NCBI GenBank assembly: GCA_031551885.1
Contig: JAVBMX010000119.1
Location: 1 to 23,015, forward strand
From: Frigididesulfovibrio sp031551885
GTDB taxonomy: Bacteria; Desulfobacterota; Desulfovibrionia; Desulfovibrionales; Desulfovibrionaceae
Length of the DNA stretch: 23,015 nt
Direction: 5' to 3'
Each line of letters opens with the position of its first letter. Within the stretch, counting starts at the first letter, position 1. Positions 5,939 through 13,830 of this stretch are shown piece after piece. The notes beneath the pieces are model-generated. The model saw only the letters and a program-made list of their open reading frames with translations, had not been told where the DNA came from and did no database searches. A program made the translations under genes and the position numbers.

Positions 5939-8347
5939 CTACTTCAGTCCATCCATGACGCGACGCAGGTCCTGGGCCATGTGGGCGAGTTCCTGCACGG
6001 CCGAAGACGAGTGCATCATGCCGTTGGTGGTTTCTTCCACAACATGACTGATCTCTTCAATGGCGCGGTTGATCTCCTCGGAAGTGGCGCTTTGCTCTTC
6101 CGCCGCCGTGGCGATGGAGGCCACCACGGAAGAGTTGGCGGCCGCCAGGTCGACGATCTCGCCCAAAGCCGCGCCGGATGAACCCGCCAACTCGTTGGCT
6201 TCATTGATGCTTTTCACCGCACTACCGACTTCCGCGATATTCTGACGGGCGGAGTTTTGAATGGAGCGGATGCTGTCGCCCACTTCTTTGGTGGCTTCCA
6301 TGGTTTTCTCGGCCAGCTTGCGGACCTCGTCGGCCACCACGGCAAACCCGCGCCCGGCTTCACCCGCGCGAGCGGCTTCAATGGCCGCGTTCAGAGCCAG
6401 CAGGTTGGTCTGATCGGCAATGTCGGAAATCACGTTCATGACCCCGCCGATGCTTTCGGCCTGCCTGCCCAGATCCTGCATGTTGTTCTGGAGCCCGGCC
6501 GCGACGCCGTGCACGGAATTGATGGCCCGCACCACCTGATTGACCAGGCCGGCGCCCTGCTCGGCTTTGTCCCGGGTGCCTTCGCTTTGATCGGAAGCTT
6601 GCCCCGCGCTCCGGGCCACTTCCAGAACCGTGGCGTTCATTTCCGTCATGGCTCCGGCCGTGGAGTGGATACGATCCCGCTGCATTTCCGCGCCGCGCGA
6701 AATCTGCTCGACCTGGGCGGCCAGCTTGTCGGCAGCCAAGGCGACGCGATCGGAGATCTCCGAGGCATCTTTGGCCACCTGGATCATCACGCGTTGCCTG
6801 GACTTGATGTCCGTAAGGTCGGTAATGATTTCCATGAAACCTACCACATTCTGCGAGCGGTCAAAGAGCGGCAGGGCCGACACGGCTATATCCATAGCCT
6901 TGCCTTGAGGATGGATGGTTGTTTCGCCGCTGCAGGGGGCCTTGCGCCTCATGGCCTGAATACCGAAGCAACCGTCGGTGCCGCACTCGCCGGCCTTCAA
7001 CTGCCCGGCGCAGCCGGCGTTGGTCAGGTTGCCGCCGATGGCCTTCTGGGCAATGCCGTTCAGGAAGACGATCTTATTGTCTTTATCGCAACTCATGATC
7101 GGAACGGGCAATTCGTCCATGACCTTGGTGTAGGCGTCGCTGACGGTGTTGACGGCCAAGGCCAGCTCACCGAAGGCTCCGGCATAGGAGGCGGCGTCAA
7201 GGCGTTCACGGAATCTGCCGCAGGAAATGCCATCGGCCAGAGCCCGTCCCCCGTCGATGACCTTGCCGAGGACTATGGGAATTTGCCGCATGTCTTCGGC
7301 CACGGTGCCGATTTCGCCCTTTTCGCGGATATCCAACTTTCGAGAGAAATCCCCGTGGGCGATGGCCCCGGCGAATGTGGAAAGATTACGCAGCACTTTG
7401 ACCAGGCTCAAGATGATCAGAGCGGCGAAAACAAACCCGATGAATACACCGAGAAGACCGGCCACAGTAGCTTGCGTCTGCCCCGATTGGTTGGAGGCCA
7501 AAAGTTTCGCGCCATAGTCGAGCATCTGCTCGTTGATCGACTCGTTGAGGGGACCGGTCATGGCGAACACCGTCTTCAGATGGCCGTCCATGGCTTCGGT
7601 CGCGTGCGTTACTTCCTCGCCCGCGCTCAGCATTCCCTCAGTGGCCGCCGCATACTCTTCCGTGGCGGTGCTGAGGGTGGCGTAAAGTTGCCGGCCTTCA
7701 TCGGTATGCAGAAGGGGGCGGATGGCCGCGACGGCAGTCTGGAATTCTCCAAGAATTTTTTGCCCTTCCTTGCCCAGGGTCGGGTCCAAAGATTCGGTAA
7801 ATCGCGCCAAAGCCGCGCGCGTCAGGACCATTTTGTGCCAGGCTTCAGAAATGGCCGCCATGGCTTCACCGTTATTTACGGCACTCGCCTGTGAAGCCAT
7901 GGCGGTCAAGGCGTCGATCATTATCGCCGCGTCTTTTCTCGTCGTGGCAATCAACGCAACGGCCTTATCCATCCCGTTGCCGATCCTGGTGATGTCCGCT
8001 TTGAATTCCACAACGGAGGAGGTGATCTTCTTCAGAGTTTGCTTGCGGTCATCTTTTACAACAACGTCCTCACCGGCGGCGATGTGGTCCTTGGCTTTTT
8101 CCAGAACCGCAGCTGCCGCTTTCAGGTCTTCCCGGTTCCGGTAATCCAAAAATTTATACACATAGTAAGCGGAATCATAAAGGCTCGTTTCCAGGTCGCT
8201 CATAGCCAGATTGAGGCGGGCCAGCCTGCGGTATTCCTCGAAGCCGGTGCTCGATTGCCCCAGCCGGAAAAAACTCAGGACGGCCACCCCGGCCAACAAT
8301 AGAATCATGGCGAAAAAGCCTGCGATCACTTTATACTTGGTGGTCAT
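5939..8347 (-). CDS. Methyl-accepting chemotaxis protein with periplasmic sensor, HAMP and PAS domains
   Basis: This 802-residue transmembrane chemoreceptor has TM1 at about 7-27, a mainly helical periplasmic sensor at about 30-290, TM2 at about 294-316 and a HAMP domain at about 317-370. A PAS domain follows at about 406-515, then the signalling domain to the end. The CheW/CheA-binding tip is clear (DQTNLLALNAAIEAARAGE, then GRGFAVVADEVRKLAE). There is no CheR/CheB pentapeptide at the C-terminus. The PAS domain has an unusual cysteine set (Cys446, 455, 460 and 472, plus Cys420), suggesting a redox or metal ligand site. The start at 8347 follows GGAGGA. A sigma-28 promoter at 8530-8556 ties the gene to the flagellar regulon. 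The ligand is unknown. Confidence 0.95.
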   Translation of the reverse strand: MTTKYKVIAGFFAMILLLAGVAVLSFFRLGQSSTGFEEYRRLARLNLAMSDLETSLYDSAYYVYKFLDYRNREDLKAAAAVLEKAKDHIAAGEDVVVKDDRKQTLKKITSSVVEFKADITRIGNGMDKAVALIATTRKDAAIMIDALTAMASQASAVNNGEAMAAISEAWHKMVLTRAALARFTESLDPTLGKEGQKILGEFQTAVAAIRPLLHTDEGRQLYATLSTATEEYAAATEGMLSAGEEVTHATEAMDGHLKTVFAMTGPLNESINEQMLDYGAKLLASNQSGQTQATVAGLLGVFIGFVFAALIILSLVKVLRNLSTFAGAIAHGDFSRKLDIREKGEIGTVAEDMRQIPIVLGKVIDGGRALADGISCGRFRERLDAASYAGAFGELALAVNTVSDAYTKVMDELPVPIMSCDKDNKIVFLNGIAQKAIGGNLTNAGCAGQLKAGECGTDGCFGIQAMRRKAPCSGETTIHPQGKAMDIAVSALPLFDRSQNVVGFMEIITDLTDIKSRQRVMIQVAKDASEISDRVALAADKLAAQVEQISRGAEMQRDRIHSTAGAMTEMNATVLEVARSAGQASDQSEGTRDKAEQGAGLVNQVVRAINSVHGVAAGLQNNMQDLGRQAESIGGVMNVISDIADQTNLLALNAAIEAARAGEAGRGFAVVADEVRKLAEKTMEATKEVGDSIRSIQNSARQNIAEVGSAVKSINEANELAGSSGAALGEIVDLAAANSSVVASIATAAEEQSATSEEINRAIEEISHVVEETTNGMMHSSSAVQELAHMAQDLRRVMDGLK

Positions 8348-8762
8348 GCCATCCTCCGAAAAAAGCGCTTCTTGTTTTTCCCACACCGAACCAAACGATG
8401 TTTGAAGCCGGAACTGGGTTTATCAAACATACCCTGCCAAAGGGATCGAAGCAAGGGGGAAACGCAAAAAAGACCGGTCTGTTGAGCAGCCGGCGCGTTC
8501 TCTCGAACATCGACCGTACCTGATGCCTGTTATCGGTCAAAGCGAGGTTTACTTGAGGTGTCAGATAAAAAATTATGATGATTAAACGCCGAATATAATA
8601 TAATTTATGCTATATTTTCAACAAAGCATGCACAAAACAATAGCACAACACTCCTATATTCATGGAATGTTCCTGGGAAAGAGGACGTATCGACTGGGAT
8701 ATATAGCCTCGGAGTGGGGGAAAGAAGTAAGCCGTCCCTCTTGGGGGGAGGAAGAAAGAGGA
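8348..8762. other. Intergenic stretch upstream of the chemoreceptor; no gene seen
   Basis: This 415-nt gap holds the sigma-28 promoter (8530-8556) and an untranslated leader of about 175 nt. Further upstream, 8557-8660 is strikingly AT-rich and contains runs such as AATATAATATAATTTATG. A 75-codon + strand frame at 8607-8834 overlaps the end of the racemase-like gene and shows no family features, so I do not call it. No clear terminator for the racemase-like gene is visible. Confidence 0.6.
8530..8556 (-). promoter_or_regulatory. Flagellar sigma-28 (FliA) promoter of the chemoreceptor gene
   Basis: On the - strand, TCAAGTAA (8556-8549), an 11-nt spacer, then ACCGATAA (8537-8530) match the FliA consensus TAAAGTTT-N11-GCCGATAA in both boxes and in exact spacing. 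Transcription would begin near 8522, about 175 nt before the ATG at 8347. Confidence 0.8.
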
Positions 8763-9635
8763 TCAGTTACATGGCGTTATTTCAGAGGCGTCCATCCAGG
8801 TTTCTCCCCGGGCGATGCGGTCCACCCGGCCTGAAACCCAAGCCGCTTCACCGGCAAGGTCAATATCCAAAATCTCGCCGCTGGGCTGCAAAACGGAAGA
8901 GGAACCCCCGCGGGCCAGAGCAAGCGCGAGGGAAGCCGACCCGCAGGCCGTTTCCAGGTGGGTGGATTCGGTGGCCGCCACCCAAACCACAGGAGAGATC
9001 GCCGGGCCGTCACACCAGATCACTCCGGCGGCGGGTTCCGCGTCCAAGTGCAAACGGGCTCGCTCAAGGCTTGCGGCGGCGAAAAGGTCGCCGGGCAGAG
9101 GATGGACGGCGGCATCCAACAGCACATGGCAGATGCCGGGCAGGCGGACCAGGGTTTTCCCCGGCTCAAGGCGCTCTATGCGGGCGTCTCCCACCGGGAT
9201 GCGCGCGGCGCAAAAAAGCGAAGATTCCGAAAAGGCGGCCGCGGGGCCATCAAGCGGAGCACCGGCGTCCACCGCCTCACGGCAGGCGCGCAGCTCCTTT
9301 TGGGTCGGCGCGACCGCGACCGGTATGGGCTCCCGCAAGCCGGAAACCGAAGCCATCCCGGCGACGGCAGTTTCTCCCACGCGGGCGAACAACCCGCGCT
9401 CGGCCCACTCAAACGCGGCGGCGCGGCTCGCGTTGACGCAAAACTCGCCGCCCATCATCTCCAGGTGCGGCATGCCGTCTTTCACAAACAACGCGCCCAC
9501 CTGCTCGGCCCCCACATGCAGGGGGTGCATCAAGCGGGCTGCGAAAGCGGGCAGCAAACCCTCCGGCACATCTTCGCCCGGAATCAAAATGGTGGGGTTG
9601 CCCCCCGGCAGCAGTTTGGAAAACGTCAGACGCAT
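8763..9635 (-). CDS. Diaminopimelate-epimerase-fold protein, probable amino-acid racemase/epimerase
   Basis: This 290-residue protein has the two-lobed DapF fold signature with one active-site cysteine in each half: Cys66 in MMGGEFCVNASRAA and Cys231 in THLETACGSASLAL. DapF enzymes use such a pair for cofactor-free two-base racemisation. The first motif lacks the GNGxRC form of true DapF and is closer to relatives such as the histidine racemase CntK of the staphylopine pathway. No nicotianamine-like synthase or opine dehydrogenase gene is nearby, so the substrate is open. It could act on diaminopimelate, histidine or another amino acid. ATG 9635 is the only reasonable start, but no ribosome site is visible. 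It lies 188 nt downstream of rny, separated by strong palindromes. Confidence 0.85.
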   Translation of the reverse strand: MRLTFSKLLPGGNPTILIPGEDVPEGLLPAFAARLMHPLHVGAEQVGALFVKDGMPHLEMMGGEFCVNASRAAAFEWAERGLFARVGETAVAGMASVSGLREPIPVAVAPTQKELRACREAVDAGAPLDGPAAAFSESSLFCAARIPVGDARIERLEPGKTLVRLPGICHVLLDAAVHPLPGDLFAAASLERARLHLDAEPAAGVIWCDGPAISPVVWVAATESTHLETACGSASLALALARGGSSSVLQPSGEILDIDLAGEAAWVSGRVDRIARGETWMDASEITPCN

Positions 9636-9685
9636 GTGTGAAGTTTGGTTAACGTTTTTGGGGCTGTCACCTCAAACCCCACCTA

Positions 9686-9808
9686 GGGGAATCATTCCCC
9701 CAGACCCCCTCATATGCCGCCCCCCCGCGCCTTGCGCGAGGGGCCGGCATATGAGGGGGTCTGGGGACTCAGTTCCCTGCCAGGGGGATTGGGGGACAGA
9801 GTCCCCCA
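9686..9808. repeat. Cluster of G/C palindromes including a 69-nt near-perfect hairpin
   Basis: The main element, 9698-9766, has perfect 22-nt arms (9698-9719 and 9745-9766), each containing CATATG. The loop is itself a nested stem, CCCC-CGCGC / GCGCG-A-GGGG. It is flanked by GGGGAAT-C-ATTCCCC (9686-9700), GGGGACT-C-AGTTCCC (9763-9777) and TGGGGGAC-AGA-GTCCCCCA (9790-9808). It fills the gap between rny and the racemase-like gene. It could terminate rny or protect its 3' end, but no T-run follows. It more likely belongs to a dispersed intergenic repeat family. Confidence 0.85.
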
Positions 9809-9823
9809 CAAACTCAATGTTGC

Positions 9824-11383
9824 TTACTTCGCGTATCCGACGGCGCGGCGCTCGCGGATGACGGTGACGCGGATCTGGCCGGGGTAGGTCAGGTTGCGTT
9901 CGATCTTCTCGGCCACGTCCTTGCAGAGCAGATAGGTGGCGTCGTCGTTGAGCTCTTCGGAATTGACCATAACCCGCACTTCGCGACCGGCCTGAATGGC
10001 GAACGCCTTGGAAACGCCTTCAAAGCTGGTGGCGATGTTCTCCAGGTCCTCCAGGCGCTTGGTGTAGTTTTCCAGCAATTCCTTGCGGGCGCCCGGGCGG
10101 GCTCCGGAGAGACAGTCAGCCGCCTGAACCAGGACGGCCAGGGCCGACTTGGGCGGCACGTCTTCGTGGTGAGCGGCGATGGCATGAATGATGTCTTTGT
10201 TCTCACCGTATTTTCTGGCCACATCCGCGCCGATGGTGGCGTGCGAACCCTCCACTTCGTGGTCGAGGGCCTTGCCCAAGTCATGCAGCAACCCGGCCCG
10301 CTTGGCTTTTTTCACGTCCAAGTCCAGCTCGCCGGCCATAACCCCGCACAAGGAGGCCACTTCCAGAGAGTGCTGGAGCACGTTTTGGGAAAAACTGGTG
10401 CGGAACTTCAGCAACCCGAGCAGGCGCACGACTTCGGGGTGGATGCCGTGGACCCCGGCGTCGAAAGTGGCCTGTTCGCCCACTTCGCGCACGTGAACTT
10501 CCAACTCCTGCTCCACTTTTTTGACGATGTCCTCGATGCGCGCGGGGTGGATGCGTCCGTCTTGAATCAGACGCTCCAGCGACATCTTGGCCACCTGCCG
10601 GCGCAACGGGCTGTAAGCGGAAAGAATGACCGTTTCCGGGGTGTCGTCGATGATCAGGTCCACGCCGGTGGCCGCTTCGAGAGCGCGGATGTTGCGGCCT
10701 TCACGGCCGATGATCCGACCTTTCATATCCTCGCTCGGCAGGGTGACGGCGGTGACGGTCTGCTCGGCGACATAGTCGCCGGCGTAGCGCTGGATGGCCG
10801 AAGCAAGAATCTCTTTGGCCTTGCGAGAGGCGGTTTCTTTGGCTTCGGTTTCAATCAGACGCATCATCCGGGCGGCTTCATGGCGGGTTTTGGCCTCCAC
10901 ATCTTCAAAAAGCCGCGCCCTGGCCTCTTCGGCGGTCAGGCCGGAGATCTCCTGCAGGCGGTGTTCTTGCTCTTTCTGCTTTTCACCGATCTGCGATTCG
11001 GCGTCTTCCAGTTTTTTTTCGCGCCGGGCAAATTCTTTTTCGGTCAGGATGTTTTCCTGCTCCTGCCTGCGGGCATTTTCCAGCTTTTCTTCAAGTTTGT
11101 CGCTTTGTTCCTGGAGTTTTTTATCTTTGGCTTTGATCTCGCGCTCAAGCTCTTTGATTTCTTGCTCCATAACCCGTTTGGCTTCCAGCACTTCGTCCTT
11201 GCCTTGCAGGACGATTTCTTTTTTCTGGGCTTGGGCTTCCTTACGGGCTTCTTCAACAATGCGTTTGGCCAATTCTCCCGCGGCGGTCATGCGTCTGGCC
11301 GCGATAAGCTTTGCCAGGAATACGCCCACGGGGATGCCCACGATGAGGGCCGCCGCGGCGACAAGAAGGGTGACGGATTCCAT
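9824..11383 (-). CDS. rny: Ribonuclease Y
   Basis: This 519-residue membrane-anchored endoribonuclease starts the decay of many mRNAs. It has an N-terminal membrane helix (about 5-28), a long Lys/Glu-rich coiled coil (about 30-190), a KH RNA-binding domain with GREGRN near 225, and an HD phosphohydrolase domain with HSLEVA and LLHDLGK (near 365) followed by AAHHEDVPPKS. The length matches the family norm of about 520. The start at 11383 follows GAGGT with 6-nt spacing. The leader contains a perfect CGACGGC-GGGC-GCCGTCG hairpin at 11422-11439. It lies downstream of zapA and the 6S RNA but after a strong terminator, so it should have its own promoter; I see no convincing one. Confidence 0.97.
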   Translation of the reverse strand: MESVTLLVAAAALIVGIPVGVFLAKLIAARRMTAAGELAKRIVEEARKEAQAQKKEIVLQGKDEVLEAKRVMEQEIKELEREIKAKDKKLQEQSDKLEEKLENARRQEQENILTEKEFARREKKLEDAESQIGEKQKEQEHRLQEISGLTAEEARARLFEDVEAKTRHEAARMMRLIETEAKETASRKAKEILASAIQRYAGDYVAEQTVTAVTLPSEDMKGRIIGREGRNIRALEAATGVDLIIDDTPETVILSAYSPLRRQVAKMSLERLIQDGRIHPARIEDIVKKVEQELEVHVREVGEQATFDAGVHGIHPEVVRLLGLLKFRTSFSQNVLQHSLEVASLCGVMAGELDLDVKKAKRAGLLHDLGKALDHEVEGSHATIGADVARKYGENKDIIHAIAAHHEDVPPKSALAVLVQAADCLSGARPGARKELLENYTKRLEDLENIATSFEGVSKAFAIQAGREVRVMVNSEELNDDATYLLCKDVAEKIERNLTYPGQIRVTVIRERRAVGYAK

Positions 11384-11592
11384 GAAGACCTCATCTATGT
11401 ATATCCCTTGCGGGAGTAACCCGACGGCGGGCGCCGTCGTTGTCTTGCGTAGAGAAATGGAGAGAGCATCTCATGTATGAAATGCCTGTAAGAATTTGTC
11501 TCAAATCCTTGCCGCCAAAGAGGCCCAGGCGAAGCTTTACTCACCGTGAGCGACCATTTGAAGCGTCAATTTTGCAAAAGGCGCACGGGCGC

Positions 11593-11648
11593 AAAAAAGC
11601 CCCGCCGCCCCGAAAAGCCGATGGATTTCGGGCACAAAGCAGGGGCTT
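11593..11648 (-). terminator. Rho-independent terminator downstream of the 6S RNA
   Basis: On the - strand, AAGCCCC (11648-11642) pairs with GGGGCTT (11603-11597). An inner stem, CCCGAAA/TTTCGGG (11632-11626 with 11615-11609), extends it. A T-run follows (to 11593). It ends the glmU/zapB-like/zapA/6S transcripts and separates them from rny. Confidence 0.88.
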
Positions 11649-11672
11649 GCAGCAAGCTCGCCAAAGTGATGA

Positions 11673-11853
11673 AAACCCCGGGAGTGCCGTGGGTCACCCT
11701 CACGCAGGACCTGATGGCTACCTACGTTGGGATGATTGGAGTACCTTTCAGGCTTCCCGAACAAGTCGGGCATGCACACCGAGTACCGGCAAATCCCTTT
11801 TCATTAAGCTTGTGAGGCCGGCGACGGCGACGTCACCTGCACCCCAGGGTTCT
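11673..11853 (-). ncRNA. ssrS: 6S RNA
   Basis: This ~181-nt RNA lies 8 nt downstream of zapA, the classic 6S position. It should bind sigma-70 RNA polymerase and reduce transcription in stationary phase. The apical part closely matches E. coli 6S: GCATGCCCGA, loop CTTGT, then TCGGGAAGCCTGAAA, against GCAUGCUCGG...CCGAGAAGCCUUAAA. By hand the arms pair as a long rod. GTAC pairs with GTAC, TTG with CAA and GGGAT with ATCCC above a central bubble. Below it CCTCAC pairs with GTGAGG, GCCG with CGGC, and GGGGT with ACTCC at the base. The ends are estimated from the closing stem and could shift by 10 nt or so. A terminator follows at 11593-11648. No clear promoter is seen inside zapA, so processing from a zapA transcript is possible. 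Confidence 0.9.
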
Positions 11854-11861
11854 CAACGTTC

Positions 11862-12137
11862 TCAGACGTCGTCTTTTGTTGCTTCTTCTATCCCTACGAG
11901 AAGATTGAGCACTCGCTCCTCCGTCTCCACCCACTCGTCTTTCATGTTGACGAGGTCGTCGGCCAAAGCCAGAGCAAGAAAGGTCAACAGTTTCTCTTTG
12001 CTTAAATGCCCGCCGTTCCGCGCCAGCAGCTCGTACCGTTCTTCAAGCAGCGCGCGTGCACGCTCAACCCTCCCGGGGTCCGTTTCCGCCTTAAAGGAGA
12101 CTTCCTGCCCCAGGACTGTTAACGTGTGTCGACGCAT
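11862..12137 (-). CDS. zapA: Cell division protein ZapA
   Basis: This 91-residue protein stabilises FtsZ bundles at the division site. The N-terminal part (HTLTVLGQEVSFKAETDPGR) matches the ZapA globular domain that begins with a short beta strand and a conserved turn. The remainder (ALLEERYELLARNG, then KLLTFLALALADDLVNMK) is the long helix that forms the tetramer. The length is normal for the family. It starts 3 nt after the stop of the ZapB-like gene, so the two are translationally coupled. The 6S RNA follows at once, an arrangement conserved in many proteobacteria. Confidence 0.93.
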   Translation of the reverse strand: MRRHTLTVLGQEVSFKAETDPGRVERARALLEERYELLARNGGHLSKEKLLTFLALALADDLVNMKDEWVETEERVLNLLVGIEEATKDDV

Positions 12138-12140
12138 GCT

Positions 12141-12374
12141 TTACTCGGGCGTCCGCTCCTTGATCCTATCGACCAGGGTTTCGACGCGCATCAGAGCGGT
12201 TGTATTTTTTTGGCGTTCTTCTTCCAACGCGATGCCGAGGCGATGAATTTCCGCTTCTTGGGCGGCGGAGGTCACTTCCAGGGCTTTACGCAGTTCCACA
12301 TTCTCACGCGACAAGTTGTCCAAGCGTGTCAAAAGCGACGTCACGCGCCGTTCGAGTTGATCGAGCAATTCCAT
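12141..12374 (-). CDS. Small coiled-coil protein, ZapB-like
   Basis: This 77-residue protein is nearly all predicted coiled coil (MELLDQLERRVTSLLTRLDN, then NVELRKALE and a Glu/Arg/Leu-rich second half). Length, composition and coupling to zapA (stop 3 nt before the zapA start) fit ZapB, the FtsZ-ring accessory that binds ZapA. Coiled coils resemble each other, so orthology to E. coli ZapB is not proven. GGAGG lies immediately before the ATG, an unusually short spacing. The gene follows glmU by 64 nt with no terminator between them, so it may be read from the glmU transcript. Confidence 0.8.
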   Translation of the reverse strand: MELLDQLERRVTSLLTRLDNLSRENVELRKALEVTSAAQEAEIHRLGIALEEERQKNTTALMRVETLVDRIKERTPE

Positions 12375-12438
12375 GCCTCCAAGGTAATCTGATTTTGTGT
12401 TAAACGCAAGAGGTTGTGTCGAATAACGCGAGAAGCTT

Positions 12439-13803
12439 TCAGCGTTTTCGCGCCATGTTCACCTGCCGGCCTCGGGCGAGACCCAGGTGCCCCTCCGGCA
12501 CATCCTCTGTAATGACTGAACCCGCCCCCACCAAGGCATTTCTGCCTATTGTAACCGGCGCAACCAAGGCCGTGTTCGAGCCTATGAAAGCGCCTTCTTC
12601 AATTCGCGTCCGGTGCTTGTGCACCCCATCGTAATTACAGGTGATGGTCCCCGCGCCCACATTGACCCCGGGGCCGAGTTCCGCATCGCCGATGTAGGTC
12701 AGATGGTTGACCTTCGCGCCCTTGCCGATGTGGGATTTTTTTATTTCCACAAAGTTGCCGGCCCGAGATTTTTCTTCCAATACCGCATCGGGACGCAAGC
12801 GCGCGTAAGGGCCGATCGTACAGTCCGACCCGATGCGGGCGTCTTCCGTGTGGCAAAAGGAGTGGATCGTCGCCCCCTCGCCGACGTCGGTGTTTTCCAG
12901 CCTGCAATGAGAGGCGATGCGGGCCCCGGCGGCCACCCGGCATGCGCCGTAAATTTCGCACGGACCGGTGATCTCCGCCCCCGGGGCGATCTCGGCCGTA
13001 AAACCGACGCGTACGGCCGTGGGGTTGTGAAGCAGCACCCCGCGCCGCAAAAGTTCTTCCACCCGCCGCGCCCGCAGGCGCTCTTCCCCGGCGGCCAGCT
13101 CATACGGGCTGTTGATCCCGAGCAGGTCCGCCTCGTCGCCGAAGTTCACCCCTTCAACAACCAGGTTGCGGGCCACGGCCAGACCGATGAGGTCGGTAAT
13201 GTAGAACTCGCCGGATTTATTGTCGTCCGTCAGCAGGGGCAGCAGGGGCGCGATGCTTTGCACGCGAAAATAGTAGATGCCCGCGTTGATTTCACCCGCG
13301 TCGTAACCATGGATTGTGGGCTCGTAATCTTTCGCTTCCACAACGGCCCGCACGGATCCGCCGGCGCGCACCACCCGCCCGAAAGACCCCAGGTCGGCGG
13401 GCGTCAGCGAGATGAAACCGAGGTCGCAGTCTTTTTCCCGGCAGCAGGAGAGAAAATAGGAAATTTGTTCGGTCTGCAGCAGCGGCGTGTCACCGTTGAT
13501 CACCAGCAGGTGCGAAACCCCTTCGGAAACGGGCCGCTCCCAGGCGGTCCGCAGGGCGTGCCCCGTGCCCCGCTGCTCGGCCTGGAGGATCATTCGTTCC
13601 GCCTGCTCGGGAAAGGCGGCCCGCACGTCGTCCGCGCCGTGTCCCACCACGGTCCAGGTGCGTTCCCCGGTCAAAGGAGCGACGGCCGCATAGACGTAGC
13701 TCAGCATGGGAGCTTCCAGCAGACGCTGCAGCACCTTGGGGCGGGGGCTGTGCATCCGCGTCCCTTTTCCTGCGGCCAAAATCACGGTTCCCAAAATGGG
13801 CAT
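12439..13803 (-). CDS. glmU: Bifunctional N-acetylglucosamine-1-phosphate uridyltransferase / glucosamine-1-phosphate acetyltransferase
   Basis: This 454-residue enzyme makes UDP-N-acetylglucosamine, the precursor of peptidoglycan and lipopolysaccharide. The N-terminal uridyltransferase domain has the nucleotide-binding signature LAAGKGTRMHSPRPKVL (9-25), then QRGTGHAL and NGDTPLL. The C-terminal half is a left-handed beta helix built of hexapeptide repeats, ending with the acetyltransferase motifs NFVEIKKSHIG, NHLTYIGDA and GAGTITCNYDG. The length is typical. I chose ATG 13803 because AGGTG lies 7 nt upstream and the conserved start MPILGTVILAAGKG begins there; the frame extends only five codons further, to a GTG. 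It diverges from the pseudouridine synthase gene. Confidence 0.97.
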   Translation of the reverse strand: MPILGTVILAAGKGTRMHSPRPKVLQRLLEAPMLSYVYAAVAPLTGERTWTVVGHGADDVRAAFPEQAERMILQAEQRGTGHALRTAWERPVSEGVSHLLVINGDTPLLQTEQISYFLSCCREKDCDLGFISLTPADLGSFGRVVRAGGSVRAVVEAKDYEPTIHGYDAGEINAGIYYFRVQSIAPLLPLLTDDNKSGEFYITDLIGLAVARNLVVEGVNFGDEADLLGINSPYELAAGEERLRARRVEELLRRGVLLHNPTAVRVGFTAEIAPGAEITGPCEIYGACRVAAGARIASHCRLENTDVGEGATIHSFCHTEDARIGSDCTIGPYARLRPDAVLEEKSRAGNFVEIKKSHIGKGAKVNHLTYIGDAELGPGVNVGAGTITCNYDGVHKHRTRIEEGAFIGSNTALVAPVTIGRNALVGAGSVITEDVPEGHLGLARGRQVNMARKR

Positions 13804-13830
13804 TGAGCGGCACCTCACGACATAATATTT

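Noticed and set aside
8607..8834. 75-codon + strand frame in the AT-rich gap
   Set aside because: It overlaps the 3' end of the racemase-like gene, has no ribosome site and no recognisable features.
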